Positions 12,068 to 24,403 of a stretch of DNA of 64,000 bases are shown here, in pieces. Position 1 is the stretch's first letter. The number at the start of each line of letters is the position of its first letter. Position numbers and translations under genes: made by a program. Origin of the DNA: Botrytis cinerea B05.10 (Eukaryota; Ascomycota; Leotiomycetes; Helotiales; Sclerotiniaceae); contig NC_037311.1 of assembly GCF_000143535.2 (NCBI RefSeq), forward strand, positions 2,232,001-2,296,000, written 5' to 3'. Under the pieces are notes generated by a model. That model ran no database searches, had not been told where the DNA came from, and saw only the letters and a program-made list of their open reading frames with translations.

Positions 12068-12350
12068 GAGATCTTTTTAGGACCGTTTTTAGAACCGCGA
12101 GTTCCCGGCGCCGCTTAGTTGTGTGAGCTGGAAGTCTCCAGGAAGCCCAAAAAAGACAATCAATTTGGCACTTGTAAGGGTTGCTTCGGCTTAGAAAAAT
12201 ACTAATTAATCGCTACTGACATATACATCAAGCAAGCATGGCCAAAATAATTAAGAGATATAATCTTTATAGGTATATAAAAGCAAGGGGCAAAGTAATT
12301 CATGATGGATGTCATCTTCTAGCTACTAATCCCACATCGCTCTCCATCAC

Positions 12351-15005
12351 CTATCTTGGGGTATCTGCATTAAGCAATGCTTGAAGTGTATCTCCAGCAA
12401 CCTTAGATCCCCATTTGACGATATCCTTTTCAGCCTTTCCTCCTGCTATATCAGTCTTGCCTACTACCTTCCTTAAGAAGTATTGCAGCCCAGTTATCAT
12501 CTGAGGCGTTTCCTTCGCCCTCGAGAACAAATTTGCAATTGCTTTCGCATCGCGGCTCTCTTTCGATGCTTTCTGAGTTTGAAGAATAATAGTGATGAAA
12601 AGAACCTCACAAAAAGTTTTCGTCTTAGCTTGTAGGTAGCTGAGATTTAAATTCTTGAGAACGTTAAGTCCAAGTCCACCTTCTGCCATCAACGTACCAA
12701 ACATCTTGGCCAGATTGACAATGTGCCTCGTATCTAACTCAGTATCCTCTTCAAAATCTTCATCATCATCGTCATTTGTTTCGCCCATCTTCTTGAAAAG
12801 GTCCCACAAGCTGAATTGGAAGGCCATCTTGAGTTTTCTATCGCCACACAATCTCTTTGCTATCAATGTGTAGTACGGGTTGTACATTTTTTCTGCGCCA
12901 GAACATTGTATCAAAACCTTTGGTATCTCAAGTTCCTGGACCTTTTTTAGTTTTAATTTCATCAATCGTAGATATGCGTCTTGATAATCTGAGGCGGACA
13001 TAATGGTGATGAATACAGCTCGGCGAATATCCGTGTTCATACGTTGCTCCCTAGCAAGTTGAACGAGATCAGAGGTCCCTGAATCTGCGTCTTTGACTTC
13101 TCTGGTGTTTCTAACTTTTGATGTGGGCTCTTCCTCGTCTTCGGCATTACCTGCCCAACTCGCACCAACCAACCACCATTTCCCCTTTTTATCCGAATCT
13201 CTGATATCTTTTAGACCAATGCGCAGGGGTTCGCTAGCTTTTATACTTCGAGTATTTAGCGTACCCAGTGTCTTTTTCATTCGAATTGTGTGCTCTGAGG
13301 TGACAGCGGAAGCAACAGCACCGGTTTTCATTTTGTTGTTTTTGAGATCATTGATGGTTTCAATCATGAACTTCGTCCTTACAGACAATTTATCTTCGCC
13401 ACCAGCTTTTTGGACAGCAGGTCGAAGCATAGTAACAATGTCTTTTAGTGCTGAAGGGTCGTCTTGTCGTAGTTGAGGACCTGAAATGCGCACAATCTTT
13501 AACAGAAGCTCGGCATTCTGTTCCGATAGCGTATCTAAAAACAGCTTGATATAATCGAAAACAAGGCTGCTACCCACTACTTGAAAGTTATACAATTCTG
13601 AGAGTAAAGCTATCAGGTTGGTAGTTTCCTTGCTGTCAGGAACAGATGTCGAGGAGTCTTGATTTAGTGATACTATACGCGCATAGTGCTCGTCAAAGAG
13701 TTCAACTATTCTTTGAACTACCTGAGCACCGAAATCGGTACCAATGATCTTGTATACTGCAGCAATAAATCCGGCGGGGAGGATTATAAGAGTGTCGGGT
13801 AAAGTCGTTGGTTCGCAAACAGAAGTCAGGAGCAGATCGATGAGAGTGGAAGTCATGTGTTGACGGGGATTGGTCCGATACAATTTCTCTATGTCTCCAA
13901 GGAGGGATATTAGATTGGCTTCTGTCAACCTGTTGACCAGACCTTGAGTTTGTCGTCGCAGACGCACTAAATCTTCAGAATCTGAAGAAGATGCCTTCCG
14001 TAATGAAGGTGGGATATATTTTCCGGAGGGCGCTGCAGTTGCGGCCACAGGTGCCACGTACGGGTTTTCACGGACTTTTGGCTTCGGGGGAGCGTCTTCA
14101 TCACTCCCCGAACCAAATCCTTCGAAGTCGTCCTCGCCCGCATCCTCATCTTCAAGATCACTATCGTCATCACCTGAATCACCACCCGAGAAATCACCTT
14201 CATCCATGGACATATTAGACGCTTCGTCGTCATCATCATCGTCCATCATCTCGTCATCTTCTTCTTCTTCTTCATCCTCGGAACTTTCATTACCCCTTGC
14301 TCGCTTTCGGGCTTCTGCTCTCTTGCGCTGAAGCCAGTCATCTGCCTCTGCTTTTCCTTTTTTCTTTTCCTGTACTTCCTCATCTTCGCTCTCATCTAGG
14401 GCATCCAGGTCACCCAAGAGATCATCTAACCCATCTTCTTGGAATGACTTTGGTAGACCTTTCTTCTTCCCTTTCAATCCCAATTTCTTCTCTAGAGCGG
14501 CGATCTCGTCGTCGTCTTCTGCTAATTTATCCTTGACAGCCCTCGAAATATTCTTTCCTATCCTTGATTCAGTATTCGCATCGTCCTTCAGGGATGCTTT
14601 CGCTTGTTTGGGGTCCGCTTTCTTCGTCGTTTTCAATATGGATTTCGGTTTTGGGCTGTCGTCTTGTTTTGTTTCTGGGATAACCTTTGTATTCAACGGT
14701 TCAATGTCTTCATCATCCTCGTCATCACTGTCGACATCGTTATGCTTGGAATGTTGCGACTTCAATCGCTTTTGCGGAGGAGGCCTAGAGGACTGGGATC
14801 TACTCTGCTTCTTCTCTTGTCTTTCTGCTTTGCGCATTTCTTTACGCCCGAGACGTTTCCGCCCTCGACCTCCATTTCCACCCCCATCTACAAAAATGGT
14901 AAGCATGTGAAAATGAGATGCCAATGGCTAGTATTTACCTTCAATTCCCAGTTGCTGAAGAAGACTACTGGGTAGCTTTGGAGCTGTAGATTTTGGCGGT
15001 GCCAT
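12351..15005 (-). CDS. SGD1: Sgd1/NOM1-type nucleolar protein (MIF4G + MA3)
   Basis: Sgd1/NOM1 is a nucleolar protein needed for 18S rRNA maturation and small-subunit assembly, where its MIF4G domain recruits the RNA helicase Fal1 (eIF4A3-like). Exon 1 is 14939-15005 and exon 2 is 12351-14887. The 51-nt intron gives 867 residues. The opening MAPPKSTAPKLPSSLLQQLG is followed by a basic GRKRLGRKEMRK segment, then long acidic and Lys-rich disordered stretches (about 60-320). A helical MIF4G domain follows (about 330-550) and an MA3 domain near 650-770 (RRAVFITIMSASDYQDAYLR). The C-terminal helices are typical of the family. Intronless ORF calling misses the first 22 residues. Confidence 0.93.
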
Positions 15006-15324
15006 ATTTGTGAAATATTTGTGAAAATCTGTAAAAAATCAAAAACTCTATTTAAATCGCCAATCAGTGCTACAACTGGCAAGTAAACAATTGCAGTTTA
15101 ATTATCAAATACAATAAGTTTTGTTTTCAAAGGCAAAAAAATCCGATAATCTTCAGATACCGATAAGAAATTTTGAGGTTTATCCAAACTCTTTTTTTTC
15201 CTTGTCGTAGCCTTGACGAAAATCTTCAGCCTCGCTTTAGCCTGGTCCAGAACCCCACACATTTCATCACCCCCACAATCATTAATCGCAGCTTAAAAAC
15301 AGCATCATAACAGCAATTTACACT
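15006..15324. promoter_or_regulatory. Shared divergent promoter, SGD1 and SRP14
   Basis: 319 bp separate the two start codons. It contains an A/T-rich core with T-runs and no other reading frame. One nucleosome-depleted region probably serves both growth-related genes. Confidence 0.55.
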
Positions 15325-15943
15325 ATGGTGTCGCATTTAAGTAATGATGAGGTATGTTTATATTACTGCTCATATATAGCTTTGGGCAATTAGTAATTCT
15401 TTTTTGCAAATAGTTCTTCTCGAAACTCGCTCCTCTTTTTGATTCCCGACGGGATAAAGATCATGGTTCTGTTTTCTTAACACAGAAATGTTGTAAGTAT
15501 TCCAATACCCGTATGCTCCTGCAATAGAGGAGCGTTTCCGAACTTCTTTGGACAGTTTTCTAACTGTCATAATAGATAGCTATGGCCCAACCTCCAATGC
15601 CTCTACAGCCGCAGCGCCATCTGGCGACGATGTCGAGATGAATGCTCTCACCGATGTCCTCACTGCTCAATTCCCAGACCTTTCACGCGACGCCCCTATG
15701 CCACTTCTCATCCGTGCCACAAATGGCAAGGGCAAAACCAAGCGTTCAGAAAAGACAAAATTATCCACCGTCGTCCAGCCAGATCAATTAGATTCCTTCT
15801 TCGCTAGATATGCAGAAATATGTAAAGGTGGCATGAGTGCGTTGAAGAAGAGAGATAGGAGCAAAGCGAAGGAAAAGCTTAAGGCAAAGAAAAGAAAGAT
15901 AGGTACTACTTCTGCTGTTACTCCAGGAGACGAGAAGAAGTGA
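15325..15943 (+). CDS. SRP14: Signal recognition particle subunit SRP14
   Basis: SRP14 binds the Alu domain of 7S RNA and pauses translation while the ribosome is targeted to the ER. There are three exons: 15325-15351, 15414-15492 and 15576-15943, giving 157 residues. The start MVSHLSNDEFFSKLAPLFDS is the family N-terminal helix. It is followed by the SVFLTQKC strand, an acidic fungal-type insert, the core MPLLIRATNGKGKTKRSEK with LSTVV, and the helix QLDSFFARYAEICKGGMSAL. The tail is a Lys/Arg-rich extension (KKRDRSKAKEKLKAKKRK), as in human SRP14, and probably contacts RNA. Confidence 0.93.
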
Positions 15944-16843
15944 AAGAATGGAAGTTATTTTATGGTGGACGAATAAAGTGTCTTGGACTGGACGCCGATA
16001 TCCCCGGAGAAGTAGCCGAACAGCATGATTAAGGGGGTGGATGTTTTGTTGTTGATATCACAGCATGGCGTCTCATATATGGGATTGCTACTTCGGCCTT
16101 CGTGGATTGGTACATAAGAGTATATACTAATCTAATGCCAAAAGGGAATATGAGTAGTTTGCCAAGTTGACGGGCCTCTATTCTCAAGGATTAAACTCAA
16201 CCATTTATTTAATATTTGGCCATCCTCTCACATACACCTTCTACTAGAATGACAACTTCTTTTCACATCTCGTATTCTGGAACTGTCTTTTACGTGTTAA
16301 ATGTTCATTGATGAATATACAGGTAACGATATCCCTTCCTAAGCCCGGGAATATTTACAAATTAGACCAGCATATATCCCATTCCACATATGAACAATCC
16401 GTTTGTTTCCACCAACATATTTCCCGTTCCACCAATAAACAGGCCTGCTGACTTCCCAGCCGCCCCTGCCACGCCTGCTAATTTGAACTCATGATCTAAC
16501 ACGCCGTCGACTAATCCATTCATATAAGAAATCTTCTTATAGTACAAATCCATCCCAATCTATGTCAACGTCACAAAGTTCATGTCTACCATCCACCCGC
16601 TGCCAAATTCTATGAGAGGGAATTAGAAACTCTTGAAAAATCTCCATGCCTAGGAAAAACAAAGAAGGAAAGAAAGAAAAAGAAAAAGAAAAGGATAGTA
16701 ACAGGCTGAAGAAGGGTATCTATCTAGATTAGGTTATAAATGTAACAAAGACACAGATGTTGTCCTGAACTCTGGAACGTATAGATATAGGTCTATTTGT
16801 AAGTATGTCGTAAGTACATATTGCCGTTTAATAATAGTAATCC
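15944..16843. other. Convergent 3' region between SRP14 and the AT-hook gene
   Basis: This holds the 3' ends of two convergent transcripts. A purine-only tract (AAAGAAAAAGAAAAAGAAAAGG type) lies at about 16665-16697. Short frames here look non-coding. Confidence 0.45.
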
Positions 16844-18223
16844 TCAAGGAGGAGTAGCGATACGTGAAATAGGAAGAGAAGCATTAGCAGACGTATAGCT
16901 TGCTACAAAAGAAGTTGAAGCCGGAGTTGAGGTTGCCATGAAGTTGTTAGGAGGAGCATGTTGAGCAATATGAGCTTCTGAGAGAGTGGGACTAGGCAAA
17001 TAACGTGGCTGAGGAGTAAACAGATCGACCGTCATTTGAGCAACCTGTGCAACCGGGCCTGCGGATTGCATACCCGTATCATGAACTGGTGCGAACTCAT
17101 TGTTTGTCGCCTTCAAAGGAGAGAATGTCAAACTATCCGTATATTCAGGCCAGTCATCATGATTCAGAAATGCACCATCATGACTGTGATGCAAGCCACT
17201 TGAAAAGATAAACTGATTCTATTCCGACGTTGTTAGTTCATTTCTCTTCATATATGGGTCATGTTAACGTACCTCAGAAGTGTCTAAATTATCGGACCTT
17301 ACTCCTTCACCGCCGTCGCCAATATTGAATTCACCATGTGATCCGTCGTGATCAAATTCGATGGAGGACTGAAGATGATCTTGATATCCCATTGTGGAGC
17401 GCTCCACTTGTGGCGAATTCACTTCGTAATCTGCCATGGTGCCGTATTGGTGAAGGGGTACCCGGTCTGTGAATACAGGCATGCTATTGGATTGTCCTGC
17501 ATAGGGGCCGCCGTCAATATCCATGCCGTAGCTAGGTAAGTTAGGATCTCCATGCTGTTCAGCAGATTGCCAAGAATAGTTGTTGTATGAGGATTCTGGA
17601 ATGTCGGGACGAAATTCTCCTTGTCGATATGAGTTATTGCCTTCCACGAAAGATGAGAATGGATTCGTTTGGCCCTCTTCTTTGATTGCTGCTAATTTCT
17701 TCTTCTTGCCGCCTCCGGGTGGTCTGCCTCTTCTAGGCTTGGAAATACCACCTTCAGCAACAGTAGCTGTTGTGCGACGCTTCTTCTTGACATGGAATTC
17801 AGTTATATCTTCGACAGCTTTATTCTTTCCCTTGCGTGCACATCCCGTTCCGTCACATGATTCGCAGTCTCTGACTCCATCACTGCTCGCACCACAAAAC
17901 CAGCAGTTTCCAGCATGTTCAGCCCTTCTTCGTCGTCCTTCTGAACTACAGTTTTCTAAACCCTCAACCACAAACGCATTATCGATAGGTGGTCTTCTAG
18001 CTTCGTAATCGTCTCCTTCAAGCCCCTCACTCATGGCTTGACATCTCCAACATGTACCCTGAAGCAACCACCTTTGATCTCTAACTCTAGAACCATGTAC
18101 AAGACATAGATCTTCGGGGCATTTCTCTAGTGGCCATCCTTCGGGACAGCTACTGTCAAGTTTGGAGACTTCCACGTAGGTTCGGTCGCAGCAAGTGTAT
18201 CGAAAAGGGCGTATGAGACACAT
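16844..18223 (-). CDS. Unknown Cys-rich protein with AT-hook
   Basis: I do not recognise a named family. Exon 1 is 17273-18223 and exon 2 is 16844-17218. The 54-nt intron (GTACGT ... GAATAG) gives 441 residues. The N-terminal 60 residues are Cys-rich (Cys 2, 11, 12, 26, 35, 40, 58, 61). A second cluster is CWFC at 107-110, then Cys 120, 123 and 128, which could form a small zinc knuckle. A basic stretch follows (VKKKRR at 145-150). An AT-hook core KPRRGRPPGGGKKKK spans about 162-176, so minor-groove DNA binding and nuclear location are likely. The rest is low-complexity (Ser, Tyr, Asn, Pro) and may act as a transactivation or interaction region. The start is the first ATG of the long frame. 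It fits a fungal-specific chromatin or transcription-associated protein. Confidence 0.8.
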
Positions 18224-19015
18224 AATTATGTGTGAGCTGTAGCAATCTAGTATAATATTTGAAGATATATGAGTGGGATCGTGGCCGTGAGTCTGTTTAT
18301 GTCTCTATGATTAATGTGTTATTGTTCTTGAAGAAGGGTAAAAGTTGATTTCGGGATTTGGTTTTAGTTGTACATTCACGATTTAAAGAGAGCAAGGGGG
18401 AGACTTCAAGAACTATATAATATGACCAAGATCAAAGTCATTTTTGATAGAGTGAATAATCAGAAATGATACAGGAGATGATTAATGATTCACGACCATC
18501 TTCAAGTATGAATTTGAAGGACTCATGTGATTGTTCTATTCCCGAGTATTTGTGATTGTTTATCAAGACCAGCAAGGTGACAATCTTGTCCTTTTGACAT
18601 TGCTTGGCTGGCATACACTTTATGACGTTACTTTATTGCATTCACGCTTACTCATTCATGAAAAGAGGGCTATCTCAAAAATAGACTTGTATTGCTATGA
18701 GTATCAGGCGTCTAATGACATTGTACTTGCTATTAGATCCATCCTGTGAAAAGACTTTTGAATGAAAGAAAACATAGAAAGCAATGCGCATGAATATCCA
18801 CCTCCAGACTCGCAACGAAATAGTAGAGCAATTCCACGATAGATGAATGAAAAGATTCATCCATACAGAGAGAATTCTCAGCCTCCGATGACTTTTTGGA
18901 TGTTTGATCTTTGAGTACACATAAGGAAATCGAGTTTGGTAAAAGAAAAGCGTGTTGTAACATGGGCGAAATGTGTCGTAAGGTGTGAGACCAGTTTGTG
19001 TGCGTAGATCCGAGC
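18224..19015. other. Intergenic stretch
   Basis: This holds the upstream region of the AT-hook gene and the 3' flank of the RRM gene. It is A/T-rich with short overlapping frames on both strands. I see no supported gene. Confidence 0.4.
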
Positions 19016-20951
19016 TCACATGATTTGATCTTGTGTGAGGTGAGTGACTTCTGTTTCCATAGCATCACCGGCACCACCAGGGATTTGGTATTTGACAAAG
19101 CTCAAGCCGAGAGGACGGCCTCCGTATTGATAGCCGGAGAATTTTTCAATGGCGGTATCTGCATTCTCGGCCGAGTCAAATCTAACAACACCAGTACCAC
19201 GGGATCGGCCATTAGGCTCATATTGGATCTCAGCCTGCTCGACCTTGCCAATGGTGGTGAACAGTTCAACAAGATCCTCGTTGCTAGTGGACCATGGGAG
19301 CTAAATTTCGCGTTAGTTTGGAAAATGATAACAGGAGCCAAATAATACTTACGTTGCGAACATAGATAATCTCACTTCTCTCAGTTCCAGCGGTAGCATG
19401 GTCGGTGAAAGGGTTGGGTGCAGCTGCGGGAGCTCCAGCACCACCGTCGAATCCACCGGGACCTCCGGCGTAACCTCCACCAAATCCACCACGACCTCCG
19501 CCAAATCCGCCGCCGAATCCGCCACGGCCACCCCCGAAGCCTCCACGACCTCCAAATCCGCCACCAAAGCCTCCACGACCGCCAAATCCTCCACGAGCAC
19601 CACCAAATCCTTGAGCACCTGCGAAACGGTCTTCACGGACCTCAAGAGGGCGGCCTTGCCAATCATAACCATTGAACTGCTGAATGGCGTTGCGAGCGTC
19701 ATCAGGAGATTCGAAAGCAACAATACCAGAGCCCTTTGGACGCCCATCAGGTCCAACATGAACATCGGCGCGAACGACGGCACCATTTCGGGCTATAAAG
19801 TATTGATCAACATCTCGATTCACATTCATGTTAGTGCAGGAAGGAAACATACCAGCGCCGCGGAATAGATCTTTCAGATCTTGCCATCCAACGGTGTAGG
19901 GAAGCTAAATCGCCAAGTTAATATTCTCGGCACTAGAGTTTTTTTATAGTAAAAAAAGGGGGTAAAGATAGATGGGGACAAACGTTGGAGACGTAAATTT
20001 GACGTCCTCCACCTCCAGCTCCACCTCCAGGGGCCATGCCACCTCCAAAACCACCTTGGAAACCACCACGACCTCCTGGTGGACCGCCGCCTTCGTAACC
20101 GCCACGGCCTCCAGATGGAGTACCAGTGAATCGGGGTTCGGCCTCACGATCCTATCACAGGAATTAGTAAACGTCGAACGCAAAATTGAAACGGCTTAGA
20201 ATGCATGCTTACCTCTCTAACGTAAACGAGTCTTCCCATAAGGTTCTGGTTGGACAGAGTGTTGACTGCCTGTTGAGCTTGCTCCCTCGTAGCATATTCT
20301 ACAATGCTAGTTCGAGTTAGAAATTGAAGGTCTTGAAGTTAAGGTTGTTACTTACCCGCATCCCTACAATACCCGCGGAACAACGTCCCAATCCGTCAAT
20401 CCAACATTCCATCAAGATCCAAGAGAAAAAGAAAAGATTCAAAGCCAATCACGTATAGGCGCCCACCTTCGACATTCCATTTGGAAGCAATAACACATCA
20501 GCAAAGAGGACCTCTCCAGCTAAAGTAATCGAACCCCTGGTTAGCCCATATCCCCAACTCCAACCTCCATTATCGAACACTGACCAGATCTCATAAAGTC
20601 TTTAAGATGATGCCACTTAACATCGTATGATAAGTTGCCGACGTAGACACGACGGTCTTGTTGCGATGATTCACGTAGAGTGCTCATCATTTGCTCTCTA
20701 GCCGCAGCTCTCTCTTCGTAAGTCCTATGTGGTTGTCCACCGTAAGCTGATCCCCCAGAACCACCTACACCTGCAGCACCCGACATTGGGGATCGAGATC
20801 TGCGATCGTTTCTGCGATGTTCGTCACGGCTGCGTGAGCGACTGCGAGGAGAATATGAACGACGACGTTGGGTGCGTCCTGGACTGCGAGAGCGTTGTCG
20901 GCGAGGTGAACGAGATCTCTCTCTCTGTGAAACGTAAGCTTCTTTGGCCAT
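19016..20951 (-). CDS. Three-RRM SR/RGG-type RNA-binding protein (Gbp2/Hrb1-like)
   Basis: Gbp2/Hrb1 proteins bind nascent mRNA with TREX and accompany export and splicing surveillance. Eight exons can be joined: 20585-20951, 20467-20519, 20356-20363 (only 8 nt), 20213-20306, 19984-20151, 19853-19904, 19353-19792 and 19016-19300. The sum is 1467 nt, or 488 residues. The N-terminus is an Arg-Ser domain ([14 protein letters not shown]). RRM1 has [11 protein letters not shown] and, across the microexon, SKGCGIVEYA. RRM2 has [20 protein letters not shown] and [13 protein letters not shown]3 has [20 protein letters not shown] and [10 protein letters not shown]. Gly-rich RGG/FGG linkers sit between the RRMs and are likely Arg-methylation targets. 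The first two introns of RRM1 and the two around the microexon all fall inside one domain. Confidence 0.92.
20356..20363 (-). other. 8-nt coding microexon in RRM1
   Basis: GGATGCGG lies between an upstream acceptor (ATTGTAG) and a downstream donor (GTAAGTAAC). It enters in phase 0 and leaves in phase 2. Joining it gives Lys-Gly-Cys-Gly-Ile-Val-Glu, the conserved RNP-1-side motif of Gbp2/Hrb1 RRM1. Skipping it shifts the frame. Flanking introns are 103 and 49 nt. Confidence 0.8.
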
Positions 20952-23900
20952 TAGATAGACAAAAGACAATGAAGGAATTTGTGCTGTGAGAGAATTTTTG
21001 TATGTGTGGGTTGAACCATCAAGGTTCTTACGCCATCAATTAGGAAAGGTTCCCACAGAAGCGCACTGGCGCGTTGCGATCAACGGGATCTCACGACTAG
21101 TTTGCGCCTGGAGATGAGATGCCATAAGCCGAAAACTCATGAGGCTTTCGAGAGCGCCTTGTGTTGCTGACGCCCAGGTTTGCGCAATGATATCCTGAAA
21201 TGATTATCGAGGGAGAAGAAGAAACTGAACATACTTGTGGTCGATAAGAGTCGTCCGCTAGATCAAATAAAAGATTGTTAATAAAATGTTCTCAAGGAAG
21301 CAGGATTGAGGTGGGGTGGTTTGTGTAAAGGTTAAGGAAGAGTCAAAGGTAAGAAGGTTTCAATGACGTGAATAAGACAAGCCCAGATAAAGTGAATGAG
21401 AAAGAAGGTGAATGGACTAATTGGGAATGGAGGGGAGGGTATTGGGAAACATACCCATTGTATCTATTGTGAATGAAGTATTAAGGTGATAAGTAGAATC
21501 AGGAGGCTGCTGCTGCTGCTTAATGCTCTAACCTGCAGGCTGGAGACGAAATGGACTCCTAGGTGACTGCGCACAAGGATTCTATGGGCTAAGTAAGGGC
21601 GAATTAAACGTTGCGTTTAATTGATCGAAACCGGCAAATGAGGTGAACCAGTGAAGCTCCGTGAAGAATATTCGATGCGGCTTATAGGGACCCGTAAGGA
21701 AGTAGAACTACAACAAGGGCAGTATGGCACAGCGTCTGTTTTTTTTCCTGCGGCAATGTTCGTCAACAAGGGCGTTACCAAAAAAAGATCGTGGACGAAT
21801 GTCAAGGGTTGGGTCTGCCTATTTGGAACGCGTCCTGTCTGCGGTGACAAAGCTCGAATGGCTGATGAATGGATTGGGAGGACAAGACTTGAGGATGTCT
21901 TGGGGGGTGGGTTGGGAATGAATGGCATTTGAGCCATAAGTGAGAGCTTACCTGGTTGTTGCTTCGACCAATGGCTGGGCTCGAAAGGATGAGATACAGA
22001 AAATTTGGTTTAATTTCTGTCTTTTCCTTACCCGACTAGATGGCTCACAAGGGTGTACTACTCCTTGAGGTAATACAGATGAAAGATGGTGTGGTTCAAA
22101 TCTGTATGGATGGGGGTGTTGGGTGGTGGATGTTTTGATGAAGGGTGGAAGGTGTAAGGTGTGAGTGCCTATTGAAGACGCGATGTAATGAGAAGTTGGA
22201 GAAAATAGCTAGGTAGCGCGCAGGAACTGTTACCTTTTCGGCTGATAACCGGCAGTTACTTCTGTATCAATTTTGGGCTTCAGCTGAGACACAATCTATT
22301 AATCATCACTCTCAAATAGGAAATAGTGGCTCAATGCGGCAGCTGAGAGGTGCGGTTTTAGTAATTAATGGGCGATCACTATCATGGTCACAAGTGACTC
22401 TACGTCTCGAGTTCTATCTCTATGCCTACACATTTTCTGACATCGCGCCGTACATCTCCTCACCCATCTTCCATACATCATGTTGTTACTAAATCTATAC
22501 TCATCTTCATCCTCTGTTGGTCAATCCTTTCTAGATATGCCAGCATACGAAGGAAGATATATTGCCACACGCCCATGCATTGATTTGCACTTGGGCATGT
22601 TTTTATAGTACAGCGGGCTTTCAGGCACGATACCATTGGATTCGCTGTTTTGCAAGTTCGAAAACCGAGAGGTCGATCGATGTATGGAGTATAATCATGC
22701 GAACCGCTTGTTCTCCACACCTTCAATATCTATCTTTGGGTATGGATCGTATCATTATGGGCCCCTTCACCCCTCCAGCGTCTAGCGAAATTTCCGGACT
22801 ACAACGCGGAACCGTGGGCTCCATCATAGTATCATCAATGGATGACCCTGGAGCCGACGTGAAGTATATATGCTTTTGGTCAATCTCGCTGTACGGCGCG
22901 AGTAGTCATGTATGTATATATGATACAATGGACCCATAACTTACTCCTCGCAACTTACCGTCTCAATTGGACGTGTTAGTTATTTCTGTTATTCAAACTG
23001 ATATTCATCGCATGCTACTCAATTTGGTTCAGATTAAAGAATCTCCAGGATCACCTCGGCCTGGATTCATTTTTACCTAATGGCCATTACAGATCTTGAA
23101 GTTCAACAATCTTCTACGAAAGTCGCATTTCTCTAATAGGCACCGTACATACAGACCCCCGCACAAGTCACAAAAGTAGTTTAGTCTTCGAACTCCGGAG
23201 AAGATTGGCTCGATCAAGTCTGGTTCAAATTTATCGAATAAGGAAGCTCAAACCTCTCAGATCGAGCAAACCAATGAAGTCTTTTGAACTGGGAGTAGAT
23301 ATCCACCAATAGTCCCCTTTCATTAGATCTACACCTAGGGTCTCTCACACGTTATGTGCGATCTCAGTCCTTCTTATCCAAACGAACAAAGCTAAAGGGA
23401 TGGGAATGCAAATGCAATGTTGCCACGAGCTATGACTTTCGGCCAACTTCTTCATGAAACACGCTTCAATATATCAATTAACGTATGAGCAAGGTGAATG
23501 AAAACATGTCCTACCCACTTGTTGGGATTTTGAGCAATCCCATGCATGCTCATTACCACTGTGGAAGAAACGTTGAATCGGAGGGTCTAAACGCCAATGA
23601 TATGGTGATTCCCAAAAATTGATGGCCTGCAGCTGAAATCTGCAACAATACCTGGGCTTAACTGGCTTGCCGGACGGAAGCTCTTCCCCGTAGCACGGCA
23701 GAATCAAGTTGACATGTTCACGAGACGATGCCTCAATCACAAAGTGTCATTTCCAAGCCCATTTTCAGCTGCTCTGTCCTGAAAGAACAAGATCAGAATA
23801 TAGAGATAGGTCGATTTCCCCTGATATGTACAATTACATGTATACATGTGCCTGTTCGTATCTTGCAGAACAAGACCAAAAGTCTCATGCAATACGGTGT

Positions 23901-23960
23901 TGCCGTTGCATCCCTAGGGGAAGGCTCACATTGCATGCCGCAATGTATTTTCGACCGAGT
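20952..23960. other. Gene-poor stretch of about 3 kb
   Basis: The RRM gene's long leader and promoter probably take up the first part. There is a short CTG/CAG-type run near 21510-21525 and a 14-bp perfect palindrome ACATGTATACATGT at 23836-23849. Frames at 21617-21937 (both strands) and 22562-22939 lack family signatures. No transposon ORF is visible. Confidence 0.4.
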
Positions 23961-24188
23961 CTATCCACATCGAATGGGACGTCGCGCAGAGAATAAACAT
24001 TTCATACCAGGGGTAACGAAAAGTGTGACGAGAAAGACACCAACAAAAACATGACATACATGCTGTGAGAGGTAGCATTTCTTACTGCATATAGAAAAGT
24101 GGACCAAAGGTAACCTTACAAGGGCATTCGCACCAAAGAAAGAGGCCAACACGAAAAGAACGGCGAACTTAGCCAACAATTGCTTCAT
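23961..24188 (-). CDS. Tentative tiny secreted Cys-containing protein
   Basis: From ATG at 24188 the frame reads MKQLLAKFAVLFVLASFFGA NAL: a Lys n-region, a strong hydrophobic core and an Ala-x-Ala-like end, so a good signal peptide. A 57-nt intron (24063-24119, GTAAGG ... TCTCACAG, with GCTAC near the 3' end) fits the local intron size and gives 56 residues. If retained, the frame stays open and gives 75. The mature part is very short and has three Cys. It lies divergent to COQ9, with 215 bp between the starts. I cannot assign a family. It could be a small secreted peptide, or a chance hydrophobic frame in the COQ9 upstream region. Confidence 0.3.
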   Translation of the reverse strand: MKQLLAKFAVLFVLASFFGANALVRLPLVHFSICSKKCYLSQHVCHVFVGVFLVTLFVTPGMKCLFSARRPIRCG

Positions 24189-24403
24189 CCGCTTATGGAT
24201 GACGGCCAAATTCCTTCATAAACGAGGCTCTGCGGTTGAAAAAGCAAAAGGGAGGCTTACCTTGAGCTTACTCCTAGTAGAGCTCAAAGAAACGAGCCTA
24301 GCGGGATATCCCGCGGGACGGGCAACTATTGGCCCAAGCTGAATTGGAAAATCTTCTACTATTAACACCACCAAAATTTATCCTCACAAACCACCTCCCG
24401 ACC

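Noticed and set aside
19398..19868. Plus-strand Ser/Thr-rich frame opposite the RRM gene
   Set aside because: It is the antisense shadow of the Gly-rich linker coding sequence; the minus strand carries the RRMs.
21617..21937. Paired frames on both strands upstream of the RRM gene
   Set aside because: Mutual shadows without a start in good context or any family motif; probably RRM gene leader.
22562..22939. Plus-strand frame of 125 codons
   Set aside because: It begins at a non-ATG codon, has no motif and no splice partners.
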